Assembly (NCBI GenBank): GCA_018105865.1
Contig: CM030848.1
Coordinates: 3,042,501-3,106,500 of the forward strand
Length of the DNA: 64,000 bases
Origin: Metaphire vulgaris
Taxonomy: Eukaryota > Annelida > Clitellata > Crassiclitellata > Megascolecidae
Direction: 5' to 3'
Shown here piece after piece: positions 1 through 11,149 of this stretch. The notes beneath the pieces were generated by a model, which did no database searches, was not told the DNA's origin, and worked only from the letters and a program-made list of their open reading frames with translations. How positions within the stretch are numbered: position 1 is the first letter of the stretch; the number at the start of each line of letters is the position of its first letter. A program made the position numbers and the translations under genes.

Positions 1-315
1 GAGCTGCGGACCGAAGACATGATCGACCATGGACACAGCTAACTGGCGCCCATCAGTTATGTCACTTTGGGTGACTTGGTGGCTCATTTGGCAAAGCGCC
101 AATCCTGTCTTAGTTGAACTGTCGATCCGGGTTAGCAGGGTTCGATTATCGGTCTATCGAGACGAAGTGGCCATTATTACTCTTTGCTTAACGCATTACA
201 CTGGTCAACACACAATTTGGTGCCTCAAAAGTTAGACCTGTTCTTAAGTAATTTTGGTGCCCTGATTCCAAAAATGTTATCAGTTTTGCCCCATCAGCTC
301 TAGTTTTTGAGATAT

Positions 316-438
316 GGGGTCATCCATAAATTACGTAACACGATTTTGGCACTTTTTCGACCCACTCCACCACTACATAACGCGACGTAACAAAACGTCA
401 GACCCCCTAAAATATGACGTAACAACGGGCCGACACCC
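316..438. mobile_element. MITE with GGGTCATCCATAAATTACG-type ends
   Basis: Starts GGGGTCATCCATAAATTACG and ends with the approximate inverse complement (TACGTC...GACACCC). It interrupts the left inverted repeat of the CACTA-like element exactly after GAGATAT. A related element, with GGCTGTCCATTAATTATG ends, is nested in the Ginger-like copy at 56457. It is non-coding, and I could not resolve a target duplication. Confidence 0.5.
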
Positions 439-662
439 AGTGGCGGCTCCAGGATTTGGCAAGTGGGGTGGGGCATAGGGGTGGCAACTTCTAGTCATGG
501 GGGCCAACCATTTGTTGTTAGGTATGTAGTATTAAGTATAGCGTCCCAACACGAGGCCACTGGAGGTCAGATACTCAATAGGGGGCACAGACCCTTGGTC
601 CCCCTGTGGTGCCCCCACTGGACCCCCCTCATTTTCGTCTTCCGAAAAGTCTTGACAAGCGA
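438..662. mobile_element. hAT-like MITE (CAGTGGCGGCTC end), right end unclear
   Basis: Begins CAGTGGCGGCTCCAGG and continues with the same body as the complete copy at 16852-17037: GATTTGGCAAGTGGGG, then a block around GGCAACTTCTA and GGGGGCCAACCATTTGTTGT. The matching right terminus is not visible; the sequence runs into AAAGTCTTGACAAGC and then the transposase-like gene. The right boundary given is approximate. Confidence 0.5.
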
Positions 663-1830
663 AAAAAGGCCATCCTTGTATTTTTATGAGCTGTCTTATT
701 TGAGGTCCATCAAAAATCCATGCTTTTAGCTTTTCTTTGGTCACTCCAGGAAATTTACATGATATGTTAGCAAAACATGAACCTTCTTAGTTCAAAGCCT
801 TCACAAATTGCTTTATGAGACCTAATTTGATATGTAGTGGTGGCAAAATTATTTTCTCTGTCAACCAATGGCTCATTTGACAACATTTTTATGTCAAGCT
901 CTCATTTATTCTCTCAATGGCCATTCTGATCTCGACCAATGTTCATGCTTAGCTCTACTGTCCCATAAACAAAGAAAGCATGGATATTTTGTATAGCCAC
1001 TTTGATGACAAAGAAGAAAGTTCGCCATCTTTAAATCTACACAAATCACCCATTGATGTTCTTGATATTTTAACTTTTCCAAAGCCAAAGATATTGTGTG
1101 ACACTTTTCTGGCATACTGATGATACTGGTTGAATGACCAATAGGAATTGATTGATACCTGTTGCCATTGTGCAGAAGAACATATTTTCAGACTCCTTTT
1201 GGAGCTATCATTGAAAAGGCGCCATTCATTTGGCACGTATACTGATAAACCCATTTCTCTGATGTCGCCAACATTCTTGCAGAACACCAGTCCATCGGCC
1301 ATTAAAAAATGGCAGCACATTCTTTTCTCTGTTGCGATAAAAGGTAATGCTGGTTCCAGAATCAAGTAAATTTTTCTCATTCAACCTTGGAGCAAGAACT
1401 TCAGCAGATTCCTTTGAAAGGTTCAGGTCTCTTATGAGGTCACTTAATTCATGGTGATTGAAACGCTGAGGAAGTGGTGAAGAATCTTTAAAGTCACAGT
1501 CATCATCATTACTGCTATCTTAAGTTCTGCCAGACAGCTGTGACTCCTTTGTCTGATATCTCTGGTAGGTGTCTGAAAGATGGAACAGGTACCTGGTCTG
1601 AGTGCAGATGAGGTCGTCTTGCAGGCTGTAGGTCAGGATATGTCCACCTAGATCGCTTTTTTCAATTGAACCCCTTGATGTTAACAAGACAAAAATAACA
1701 GTCATCATGATGGTTTCATGGTTCTCTCCAGACCATTGGTATTCCAAATCCCAGATTGGTCCTCTTTCCTGCAACTGTATTTCTAAATAAGCCCTGAAAT
1801 TTTTTGCTACTTCTTCGTCCACAATCACTT
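530..1830 (-). pseudogene. Broken transposase-like gene of an uncharacterised multi-copy invertebrate family
   Basis: Read on the minus strand from about 1830, pieces of one protein appear in order: an acidic DSSNDDD stretch, then a block with LSDLIRDLNLSKESAE (about 1435-1480), FYRNREK, NEWRLFNDSSKRSLK (about 1200-1250), HQWVICVDLKMANFLL and YTKYPCFLCLWDSRA (906-1060), and finally KEKLKAWIFDGPQIRQLIK (about 690-745). I recognise this order from unnamed proteins present in many copies in invertebrate genomes. The aspartate in VDLKM followed by a CFLC pair resembles the RNase H-like core with an inserted Cys pair seen in CACTA transposases; that comparison is inference. Frameshifts and stops separate the blocks, and the 3' end is replaced by MITE sequence, so it is not functional. 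A second copy lies at 44030-45440. Confidence 0.75.
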
Positions 1831-2199
1831 CAAACCAACTTTCAGGAAGTGTGCTTAATTATATAATATAATTTATTGTACTGCACATATTTCAATTCAA
1901 TTCCTCTGAAAATGTAAGACCTTTAATGTTATTAACAAAGACATTTAGATGAGAGCAATCAAAATCTACATAAATCAAATACAGACAATTCATACAGACA
2001 ATTCATGCACTTCCAATTTGGGATATATGGCCATATCTCAAAAACTAGAGCTGATAGAGAAAATCTGATGCCATATTTGGAATCAGCGCCCTAAGTATAA
2101 TAAGAAACAGATCTAACTTCTAAGGCACCAGACAAAAAAAATTTTTTGTTGCCCTGTGTTATTAGATCAGTGGTTCTCGTTTAATATGTGGGAAGCAGG

Positions 2200-2689
2200 C
2201 AGTGTTGTAATAAATACTTCACTGAAAGTATTTAAATACTTTCATAAATACTTGGTTCTCAGGTAGTATTTAAATAGTATTTAAATACCCAAATACCAGG
2301 GTAAGTATTGAAATACTGGCAAAATAGGTTTAAATACTTTTTAAAATACTTGATAATGTATTTGACACGATTCGCCACAGCCGCATTTTTGTCTAAAGAA
2401 ATGTTAGTTAAAATTATTTCTAACAATGTCAATGTAGACCTACTTAACTGTTCAACTGTCTAAAACCATCAGTAAAGAAAATGTAAAAATGAACAGTCTA
2501 TAAGAAACGTTATAATTATGTGAAAATTGCAATAAATCCAAAGTATTTAAATTTCTTAAATACATATAAATACTCTATGCTATTTAAATACTATTTGAAT
2601 ACTTAATTTTGGATGAGTATTTAAATACTTTCTTAAATACTGGACAAAGTATTTAAATACTGAAAGTATTTAAATACTTTACAACACTG
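2200..2689. mobile_element. hAT-type MITE rich in ATTTAAATAC motifs
   Basis: Ends are CAGTGTTGTAATAAATAC and the inverse GTATTTTACAACACTG type (AAATACTTTACAACACTG). Both are flanked by GAAGCAGG (2192-2199 and 2690-2697), a perfect 8-bp target duplication, which is the hAT signature. The body is a dense array of AGTATTTAAATACTTT-like palindromes and has no coding capacity. It lies about 35 bp beyond the right end of the CACTA-like element. Confidence 0.85.
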
Positions 2690-2697
2690 GAAGCAGG

Positions 2698-3253
2698 CAA
2701 CATAATTGTCTGTCTGGTATTCAATGTCTAAATGAGATTAAATTAGATGAGAATTTTTCTGTTTTATTTCTTCAATTAGTTCTTTTTCCTTCGCAACACA
2801 ATCAGCGATGGAGATATTAATGGACAAAATTGCCTTTAGGCCTATCTCCGAATGTACCGCTTATCGCATTAGGAGGATTACAGTGACAACTATAAAGACA
2901 GAAACAGAGAATCGACGAAAGATCAGGCGCAGAAGATAAGCCTTTAAGTCTTCTTTCATAATCTCGATGTTCTTTTTCCTCACTGTAAATTTCTTAAATA
3001 AAACAATGGCAAGAAAGTAAGTGGCTTCATAAAATTCAATTTAACCAAATACATGTATCGATTATATGATCTAGTAATTGGAGATGCGGAAAAGAAGATA
3101 TCTCCTCACTCCAAAAAATACTAAAAACGAACTTCCCGCCTTGGAAGGTGACTAATAAACATTCGTAGCTCCAAAATACCTGGACTGCATTAAGCATTGG
3201 TCATGCTTAACAGGCATTCGCAGCTTCAAAATATTTAGACCTCATGATGCATT
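2698..3253. other. Unassigned AT-rich spacer
   Basis: No ORF of note, no RNA gene and no clear repeat boundary was seen between the two hAT elements. Confidence 0.4.
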
Positions 3254-3605
3254 ACTTAGATCAGTTCTTCTCACGCTGTGGGGTCGCGGACCAGAACCGG
3301 GCCGCGGAGGTTTAGTTGATGGGTCGCGTATAGATGCAAGAAATTCATTTTGAAAGTCGAAATAATTGAACAAAATCTAAGTGGACTAAAAGTTGCTGAC
3401 TAATAATTTTAAAATGTACATAACAGTTTAAATGAAAATAGTGTCTGTGTAATCAGTATAATGAAATTTAAGGAAAACGTCAGTCCATCTACTGTATAAA
3501 TTTTAACGACTCTGCGCTAATTCGAATCTCTATGATAATAGCCTATGGATGTGACGTTAATAGGCCTATTGAAACATGACAGCATTCATTTGATATATAT
3601 ATATA

Positions 3606-3876
3606 CTAGAACTCGAAGGCTCGTTTTTGCTCGCGCGAGCTTCGCTCGCATGAGGCGACTCGCTTCGCGTCGCTCGAGGCAACGAATATTCCAGAATGAC
3701 CAATCAGAATACCCAGCCAACCAATCAGAACGCTTGAAGGTAATCAATCAGAAATAGGCCAAGTTGAGCCAACCAATCAGAACGCTCACACAGCCAAACA
3801 TCAGAACGCTCGAACGCAACCAATCAGAACATTTGAAGGTAACAGACATACAGAATAACGATTTTAATATGATAGA
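3606..3876 (-). mobile_element. Short non-autonomous Helitron
   Basis: Read on the minus strand it starts TCTATCATATTAAAATCG after an A and ends with a GC-rich stem (GCGAGCGAAGCTCGCGCGAGC region, about 3628-3650) followed by CTAG before a T, which fits the Helitron rule of TC...CTRR inserted between A and T. Between lie several copies of CCAATCAGAACGCT. The same 5' start recurs at 46428 (minus) and 57504 (plus). No coding capacity. Confidence 0.7.
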
Positions 3877-3966
3877 TATTCGTTCTCCATTTCGAATGGC
3901 ATTGTCTCTGGTGAATACAACCAAGATTACATAAACTGGTGAACTAGGCAGAAGTTCACTGTTCAC

Positions 3967-4221
3967 CAGGGGTGTAGCCAGGAATTTGATATGAGGGGGT
4001 ATAAATTTGGAGGTATATATTGTTATACATATATATACATATATATATATTGTTATATATATTATATATACTGTAAATCTTACATATATATATATTACAT
4101 ATTACATATGTTATATATACAATATATATGTTACATATACTGTATTATATATACTTATTTTCGGGGATATATATATCGATATACGACCCCTTCTCTCCCC
4201 CCCGACGCTACGCGCCTTCTG
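3967..4221. mobile_element. Probable hAT-like MITE filled with ATATAC repeats
   Basis: Left side CAGGGGTGTAGCCAGG; right side CCCCGACGCTACGCGCC...CTG, an imperfect inverse. The centre (4010-4190) is an irregular TATA/ATATAC microsatellite. The target duplication is not convincing, so the boundaries are tentative. ORFs here are products of the repeat. Confidence 0.4.
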
Positions 4222-4586
4222 CTCACATTAAATATTAATTGGTGTAATAGGTCTACGCCAGATTGATGTTATATAATTTATATAACTTAATAAATTTAAT
4301 TTCTTATCTAAATGTTGGTTTAAAAACTTCTACTCTAATCTAAAATATGAGATTTGATTTTAGTACTTAAGTGCAGGTTTCAATAAATTTAGTTTTTTAG
4401 TTTAGTTACTTTAGTGTATTACATTAGTATCAGCGATCGGTGACTAAAACCACAGTCATTATAGCAACTTGAAATGTTTTCGGGTCGCAGTAATTTCGTC
4501 AAAACATTTACGGGTCCGCGGAATCAGAAAGTTTGAGAAGCAATGACTTAGATGATGCTATTAGAAGTTGACATCTATACTGTACG

Positions 4587-5000
4587 CAGAGTTGCCAGTG
4601 AACTTTTTTAAAAACCCAGATCTTGCCCTTAAAACAGAAAAAACAGGTTCGCTAAAAGGTCCAAAAAGATGATAAAATTCATAAAAAAATTCGTGATAAA
4701 CCTGAAAATTTTTTGAAAAATTTCGTAACAACGTCTCCAAAAAGTCTTGACAAGCAAATAAAATTTTTAAAAAATAAAAAAGTCGTCGTCAAGGTAAACT
4801 TGACTCTACAAGCAAAAAAGGGTTTTCAACATGGAGTACCTCTGAAAACTCCTAATTTTCTAACTTTCACTGCATAAATCAGGCAATTTTATAAATTTTC
4901 GCAGATTTAAAAAAACAACCAGATTCCGCCAAAAAACAAACAACCAGACGAGGCCCAAAAAACCAGATTTGGTTGGAAAAAACCCACACTGGCAACACTG
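4587..5000. mobile_element. hAT-type MITE (CAGAGTTGCCAGTG ends)
   Basis: Left tip CAGAGTTGCCAGTG and right tip CACTGGCAACACTG are inverse repeats with one mismatch. Flanks ACTGTACG (4579-4586) and ACTGTAAG (5001-5008) form an 8-bp duplication with one mismatch. The body is A-rich and non-coding. Confidence 0.8.
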
Positions 5001-5101
5001 ACTGTAAGAGCAAATGTATACGTAGGTCTCTTTGTACTTCGTCCTATGGTCTTTTAGACATTATCATGTAGCACTGCGCCATTCAAAAATATCCGTATTA
5101 C

Positions 5102-5388
5102 CAGGGGCGGTTCCACGTTAGGGATAACTGAGGATGCATCCCCCACCGAACATATTTTTCTTGTCAGCGTTTCAGGGGGTTGACCGGTCCAAGTCGCTAC
5201 ACGCCGCCACATGTCCGTCCGCCGAGGGGTATTTGTGTGCAAAACAGAGCCGGTGACCTTTTGCTTGTTAACCTTTTTCGGGATTTCATTTCATCCCCCC
5301 ACCAACTTCCAAGAAATTTGTGCATCCCCCTCCAACTTTATAAAAATTCATTGCATCCCCCTATCAAGAATTCTTGGAACCGCCACTG
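5102..5388. mobile_element. hAT-like MITE (CAGGGGCGGTTCC ends)
   Basis: Ends CAGGGGCGGTTCC and GGAACCGCCACTG; flanks CGTATTAC (5094-5101) and CGTATTAT (5389-5396), 7 of 8 matching. The interior includes TGCATCCCCCACCG and TTTGCTTGTTAACC blocks. The same family recurs inverted at 59644-59968 and, decayed, at 50763-51091. It abuts the 5' edge of the surviving LINE fragment. Confidence 0.8.
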
Positions 5389-5396
5389 CGTATTAT

Positions 5397-5990
5397 CCAG
5401 TGTAATGTCGACTCTTGTACACGAAGATACATGTTCGTACGCTCTCTCGTCCTATCGCGAACGGACTACTGTAATAGCATCCTCCTGGGTCTCCCCGACT
5501 ACCAGCTGGCCCGTCTGCAGTCAGTCGTTAACGCATCTGCCCGGCTAATCTTCGGAGTCAGGTGGCACGACCACGTGACACCACTACTAAGGGACAAGCT
5601 CCATTGGCTTCGCATCCCGGAGTGAATCGTCTTCAAACGGTGCTGGCTGACCTTCCGGGTCCTCCACGACCCTACCTACCCGGAGTACCTATCAACCTTG
5701 GTGTGTAGACGGACGATCGCCGACCGACAATTCCAGCTGAGATCCAGTACGCTGTGTCTACTTTACGTCCCTCCTCCGTCAAAGACCGCAAAGTTCGGAG
5801 AGAGGTCCGTCACACGAGGCAACCCCCTCCTATGGAATTCGCTGCCCGACTCAGTGACCGCAGACACTTCATTCGAGTCATTCGCCACTAAACTTAAAAC
5901 GCACCTTTTCAACTTATCGTACGATTGTTCCATGTAAAGCGCTCTTGACTTTGGCCCTCGCTATGCTACTGCGCTATATAAATCTTCATG
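5397..5990 (+). pseudogene. CR1/L2-like LINE, 3' end of reverse transcriptase ORF and 3' UTR
   Basis: Translated pieces in two frames give STLVH, then SRTDYCNSILLGLPDYQLAR, ASARLIFG, LRDKLHWLRIPE, then GNPLLWNSLPDSV and TKLKTHLFNL, the familiar C-terminal end of CR1/L2-type polyproteins. There is an in-frame TGA after the LRIPE segment and at least one frameshift near 5435, so it is dead. The 3' UTR carries GCGCTATATAAATC (5971-5984), and the element ends in the TAGAA repeat, as expected for a LINE with a short-repeat tail. The 5' part of the element is missing, a normal 5' truncation. Confidence 0.85.
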
Positions 5991-6988
5991 TAGAATAGAA
6001 TAGAATAGAATAGAATAGAATAGAATAGAATAGAATAGAATAGAATAGAATAGAATAGAATAGAATAGAATAGAATAGAATAGAATAGAATAGAATAGAA
6101 TAGAATAGAATAGAATAGAATAGAATAGAATAGAATAGAATAGAATAGAATAGAATAGAATAGAATAGAATAGAATAGAATAGAATAGAATAGAATAGAA
6201 TAGAATAGAATAGAATAGAATAGAACAGAATAGAATAGAATAGAATAGAATAGAATAGAATAGAATAGAATAGAATAGAACAGAATAGAATAGAACAGAA
6301 TAGAATAGAATAGAATAGAATAGAATAGAATAGAATAGAATAGAACAGAACAGAATAGAATAGAATAGAATAGAATAGAATAGAATAGAATAGAACAGAA
6401 TAGAATAGAATAGAATAGAACAGAATAGAATAGAATAGAATAGAATAGAATAGAATAGAATAGAATAGAATAGAATAGAATAGAATAGAACAGAACAGAA
6501 CAGAATAGAATAGAATAGAATAGAATAGAATAGAATAGAATAGAATAGAAGAATAGAATAGAATAGAACAGAATAGAATAGAATAGAACAGAATAGAATA
6601 GAATAGAATAGAATAGAAGAGAACAGAATAGAATAGAATAGAATAGAATAGAATAGAATAGAATAGAATAGAATAGAGAATAGAGAATAGAATAGAATAG
6701 AATAGAATAGAATAGAATAGAAATAGAATAGAATAGAATAGAATAGAATAGAATAGAATAGAATAGAATAGAATAGAATAGAATAGAATAGAATAGAATA
6801 GAATAGAATAGAATAGAATAGAATAGAATAGAATAGAATAGAATAGAATAGAATAGAATAGAATAGAATAGAATAGAATAGAATAGAATAGAATAGAATA
6901 GAATAGAATAGAATAGAATAGAATAGAATAGAATAGAATAGAATAGAATAGAATAGAATAGAATAGAATAGAATAGAATAGAATAGAA
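5991..6988 (+). repeat. (TAGAA)n microsatellite, about 1 kb
   Basis: About 200 pentamer units, mostly perfect, with scattered TAGAACAGAA variants and a few phase slips (near 6550, 6675 and 6720). It begins directly at the LINE 3' end, so it is probably an expanded LINE tail. On the minus strand it is open in all frames and encodes FYSIL repeats; these are not genes. Confidence 0.97.
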
Positions 6989-8070
6989 TGTTGAAACGAT
7001 CAAAGGTAGGTTTTATAAAACGTTCAGCCCTTTTTATCCTCCGATCCAAGTAATCTTTATTCTAAACGTGTAAAAAATATTGTTCTCACTTCAATAGTGC
7101 AACACGTTTCCTTCAGTATTTCAGACGCCTTTCTACGACGGAATTTGTTGCTGGGCAATGTCTGTCTCACGTCAGTATTTATTGAATAGTTGCGGCTCTT
7201 TTTTTCCCTGTCTCTGTCTCATTCGCTATGTCATCTTTCTTATCGTATCTTTCATTTTTACGATGTTAATGCTGATTGAGAGTTCTCTTCCTGTGTTTTA
7301 CCATATCGCAGTTTTTGCAGTTTTCTATAATTGCTCATTTCGTTTGTTAAAAAATGGTAAATAATATAGGGCCTATATAAAGTAGAAAATGTATATAATT
7401 TACTGACAGCCAGTAAAGAAGATAATCACAAACTCCCTGCTTTACAAGTCAACGTAGGTGATTGTAATTGTGGTTTACCTGCGCAGTTCAATCAAAGATC
7501 GTTTCTCTAATAAAACATTTCAATCAAAACCGCTTCTCCTATCTTCTTTATAATTCGACCGGTGCAAATGTCCTGCGTTGCAGAATCCATTACTTAACCC
7601 CTTAACTGAGGATCCGGATATATCCGTCCATTTTACATTGAGTTACAGTTAAATACACAGTTAAGGGGTTAACAACCACTATTTAATGCCTTTATTTAGA
7701 CGAGCAAACTGTCTGTCCTCCAGTGACGATGGCGAGCAGCAGATGTTATCATGGAATGCAGTCGGCAGCTGTTCAGAATCTGCATCAAAATGATAATAAG
7801 CCTCGTAGATGCAAAGTGATAAGTAGAGAGAAATGAATGGTGTCATAAACCACATTCCATAAGTTTACTGTGGTTGATTCTATAGGTGAGCAACATTACG
7901 CTGTGTCCGGAAAAAGGAAACCTTTGGTAATTGTGAAAACTACTGTCAGTCATTTATATTTTTATCCCGTACATCATTTCAAATCTAGTCTAAATAAAAT
8001 TGCAAATGATCTTCATTTGAAGACATTTTGTTTGTTTGTCAACACACTCAATGAAAAATAAAATAAAATG
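6989..8070. other. Unassigned non-coding DNA
   Basis: Apart from the tiny TTAA-flanked element at 7598-7668, no gene, RNA or repeat family was recognised. Short ORFs here show no domain or splice context. Confidence 0.4.
7598..7668. mobile_element. Tiny TTAA-flanked MITE (piggyBac-like)
   Basis: CCCCTTAACTG at the left and CAGTTAAGGGG at the right form an inverted pair, each flanked by TTAA (7594-7597, 7669-7672). The TTAA target and CCC tip fit piggyBac-type MITEs. Only 71 bp, non-coding. Confidence 0.65.
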
Positions 8071-8245
8071 ACAGCATAACAAAAGTAGTAACCAAGTAAA
8101 CCAAGGAAAACACAAATCAGCTGAAAAACTGTAATAATAATGATTATAATAATAATAATAATAATAATAATCTTTATTCGTGAACAGCATAACAAAAGTT
8201 ACAACCAGTAGTACCAAAGAAAACACAAATCAGCTGAACAAAACA
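8071..8245. repeat. Direct duplication around an (AAT)n tract
   Basis: Two copies of a roughly 55-bp block that includes ACAGCATAACAAAAGT and AACACAAATCAGCTGAA (8071-8130 and 8186-8242) flank an (ATA)n stretch at about 8130-8173. Looks like a local duplication or two tails of one repeat family. Confidence 0.7.
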
Positions 8246-9930
8246 GACACAAACCTAATTAAACAAATAACCTAAGAACAAACTTTTGCCTCGCTAGTAA
8301 TGCACTGAGCAAATAGATGTATCTTTTATCTATTTTAAAATTTTCGCTTTTCTACAATAGCATAATCCAAATCAGGACTCTGATATACTCAACATTATCT
8401 CTCACATGTAGTTATTGAATCAGTCTGTCAAGAGATTAAGATTCTTTTATTTGGACATGGTTCCATTTAGACAATAGCTCTTTACCAGGTTAACCATATC
8501 GATAGAAGCGGCAGTGTACGAAAAATGATTCTGAGATAATCTGTGATTACAGCTGACCGCAAAATTTAAACAGATTTTAGTTTGCGCTAATGACACAAAT
8601 AGAACTTTAGACAGATTCAGTTATTGCGATAAGTCTAGGGTTCCATTTTCCCGGACGGCCTGATAGAGTGTATATGATTCTGAGATAACGGCTTAGGTAA
8701 TTTATTTTAGTCGCCACCAACCAGACATTCAAAGCGATAGATAGGTTCTGTGAAACACACAGATCGTGTTTGAGTAAATGAATGACAAATGAGATGAAAA
8801 ACAGCAAAAACGACGTCTTTAAATAATAAAAACACAACAAAGATTAATGGCGAAATTCCATTTGACGAAACCAGGAGACAACTACAAAGGTGATAGTAAA
8901 GATTCACTTTTCCAGAACTATTTCGACGTTGAAGACACGCACACACACACACACACACGCTAAGAATTCAGTCATTCTCGCCTAATTGCCGTCTTCATTT
9001 ACACTTTACAGCCAATCTCTTTCGGTACCGAAAGCAACTAGAAATTATCTCTGTATCGTCAAATAATTGTTAATGCTCTAGACTTATAGTATTTGGCATC
9101 TAAAGGCATCGTGTTATCTCTCTGAATTCTGTAAACCTGGAGCCAGGCACGTCGGAACGAATTTTTAGCAAGGGGTGCAGTTTTTCTCAAGAAAAATTTT
9201 CTGACAAGGAAAATAATGGTCGTCATCTCCCATTATCCTCTCTTGAAAGCAACAAATAAAAAACATCCTGATCAGCCTGTGTGTGACCTTTCAAACAAAA
9301 GAAAGAATGAAACGAAAATCTAGAGACGTTTTTATATAGGGCATCTTTCTGTCAACCTTTTTTTTACGATACCTTAGAGTTTGTTCGTGGCGTTATATGA
9401 TTTGTCTCAGTCGATTACTTAACAGCAGAGACACGCGCCTGTTAATTTCTTAATCCAATTTACGCGCCTGGCACTGCGTAAACAAACGCAGCGCTACATA
9501 AGCAGCATCGGTGATGCGTCGTTGACGTCATCGTGGAATTAGTGAGCGTAAACACGTCACCGAAGAAGAAGAAGAAAAACAAGAGCGCAGTAATAAGTAT
9601 GTAAATGTATCCGCTGTGGTAATAGGATCTCCGGCGTATATATCGTCCCCTTCGAAGTCTTCGGACAGAAGGGGATCGTGTCTGCTGAGATAACTGCAAT
9701 CCGTGGTCGCCGTCGCCGCCGTCGCCGTCGCCGCCGCGGCGTCCCTCGTTTGATAAACGATCCCGGCTGAAGGCGCATAATGCACGGACGGCGTCTACGA
9801 CCGCGTTTGCTTCCGATTCGACTCGTGTCTGATTCGAAGAAGCCGGACAGACCTCAGCCTCGCCGGACGACTTCTATAGCACCGGTCGCTGTTGCTTTAC
9901 TTTACGCCTAAGAATACGCAACCGTTGTTC
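8246..9930. other. Unassigned non-coding DNA with a short (CA)n
   Basis: A (CA)n run lies at 8938-8960. A decayed CAGG/GGCACGT MITE fragment may begin near 9140. A GCC/GTC-rich short repeat is at 9705-9740. No convincing gene was found; ORFs here are short and lack domains. Confidence 0.35.
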
Positions 9931-9975
9931 TACTACTACTTCAAAAGCGCTATATAAATCCATAGAATTTTACTC
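9930..9975 (+). mobile_element. CR1/L2-like LINE 3' tail fragment
   Basis: GCGCTATATAAATC at 9947-9960, preceded by TTCAAAA, is the same 3' UTR motif as at 5971-5984. Only the extreme 3' end is clear. Confidence 0.45.
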
Positions 9976-10282
9976 GTTTACTTTCGCGTATTTTCCGATA
10001 AAAACATAACAACTTGACTTTCTGTGGAACAGTCTTGAAGCCGGTGACAATTAGATTTCAGCGATGTCCATAGGGATGGCCATGCTTACGAAACAGGATG
10101 ACAACCATTCCATTCTACCGATAAGTTGAAGCAAATCTCGAAAGATTGTGTCACGAGTGAGTGAACGACGACCGCTAAACAGTTTCTAGAATGCTGTCAG
10201 ATGGAAAGCAAGTAATTTGAAATCATAATTGAGCACAAAAGAAAATAAAATACAATAAAATACAATTTTTCTTAATTTACCT

Positions 10283-10516
10283 GACTCTCTCTCTCTCTCT
10301 GTTTGTCTGTTTGTCTGTCTCTGTCTGTCTCTCTGTCGGCCTCTCCGTCTGTCTCTCTGTCGGCCTCTCCGTCTGTCTGTCTCTGTCTCTCTTTGTGGCT
10401 CTCTCTGTCTGCCTCTGTTTGTCTCTCTGTGTGTCTCTCTGCCTCTCTCTGTTTCTCGCTGTTTTTCTGTCTGCCTATTTCTCTCTGTCTCTCTGCCTCT
10501 GTCTCTCTCTTTCTCT
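10283..10516 (+). repeat. TCTG/TC-rich pyrimidine microsatellite
   Basis: Interrupted CTGTCT and CTCT units. ORFs of S/L/C/V or E/R/Q composition on either strand here are artefacts of the repeat. A separate (CTC)n run lies at 10783-10816. Confidence 0.95.
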
Positions 10517-11149
10517 GGTCCACAGAAAACCTGTCCCCATGAGAAACTGACAGGTTACCACTGTCTCCCGCCGTCAATGATCGGTGCAAAGTGGTAACTT
10601 TGTGATCTGAAGGAAATGAGAAAGTCCTTAAGCTATTCTGAATAAGCGTTTTGCGGAAAAACATCTGGTCCTCTTTCAAAACAGGAAACCAATTTACCTC
10701 TAACGAGATATCGCAACACGATCGCTGCTGCTGCTGCACGGCCGAGTCGTTCGCCAGAACAGACAGCTGCTCTGTCCGTCTCTCCTCCTCCTCCTCCTCC
10801 TCCTCCTCCTCCTCCGACGTTTCAATAAGCAGTCGGCGTTACATCAACGACATCTTCCGATAGACACAAGGGACACAACGCCATGCAGTCGTCGAAACAA
10901 GCCATGTCAAAATATGCGACGACTTGGCAGCGATATCGTGGTTCATCTGTCAGTGTACAGTGTACTTTCTGTCTCGGCGGGCGTTGTAGTCACGAAATAG
11001 GATCGAATAGGCGTATACTAAAAGAAATTATCTCATATTTCACCCATACTAAAATTGTGAAATACTAACATTGGCTTCAAATAACTGAACGTATCCAATA
11101 TAAGATAACATATAGCTCACTTCAGTCATCAAAACCTGTCTACCTTAGG

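Larger units (their letters stand above)
199..2158 (-). mobile_element. CACTA-like (CMC) DNA transposon with long terminal inverted repeats
   Basis: The left end (199-316) and the reverse complement of the right end (about 2030-2158) match over roughly 115 bases, with shared blocks such as ATCAGCTCTAGTTTTTGAGA. The outer tips are CACTGGTCAACA and CACAGGGCAACA, and both are flanked by TTA (196-198 and 2159-2161), a 3-bp target duplication. CAC-starting tips with a 2-3 bp duplication are typical of the CACTA/Mirage part of the CMC superfamily. The interior holds a broken transposase-like gene on the minus strand. The left side has been invaded by two MITEs at 316-438 and from 438 on. The CMC assignment is my inference from the ends; the gene itself belongs to a family usually left unnamed. 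Confidence 0.7.
3262..4545. mobile_element. hAT element (CAGTTCTTCTCA ends) carrying nested insertions
   Basis: Left tip CAGTTCTTCTCACGCTG followed by GGGGTCGCGGACC; right tip GGTCCGCGGAATC...TTTGAGAAGCAATG. The flanks are ACTTAGAT at 3254-3261 and 4546-4553, a perfect 8-bp duplication. Such 'TTCTCAAACT...GGGTCGCGG' ends are typical of Charlie-like hAT transposons. No transposase is recognisable. A small Helitron (3606-3876) and a MITE-like AT-rich insert (3967-4221) sit inside it, so it is older than both. Confidence 0.85.

Noticed and set aside
5961..7049. Minus-strand ORFs of about 350 codons made of FYSIL repeats
   Set aside because: The (TAGAA)n microsatellite has no stop codon in any minus-strand frame; the ORFs are a by-product of the repeat.
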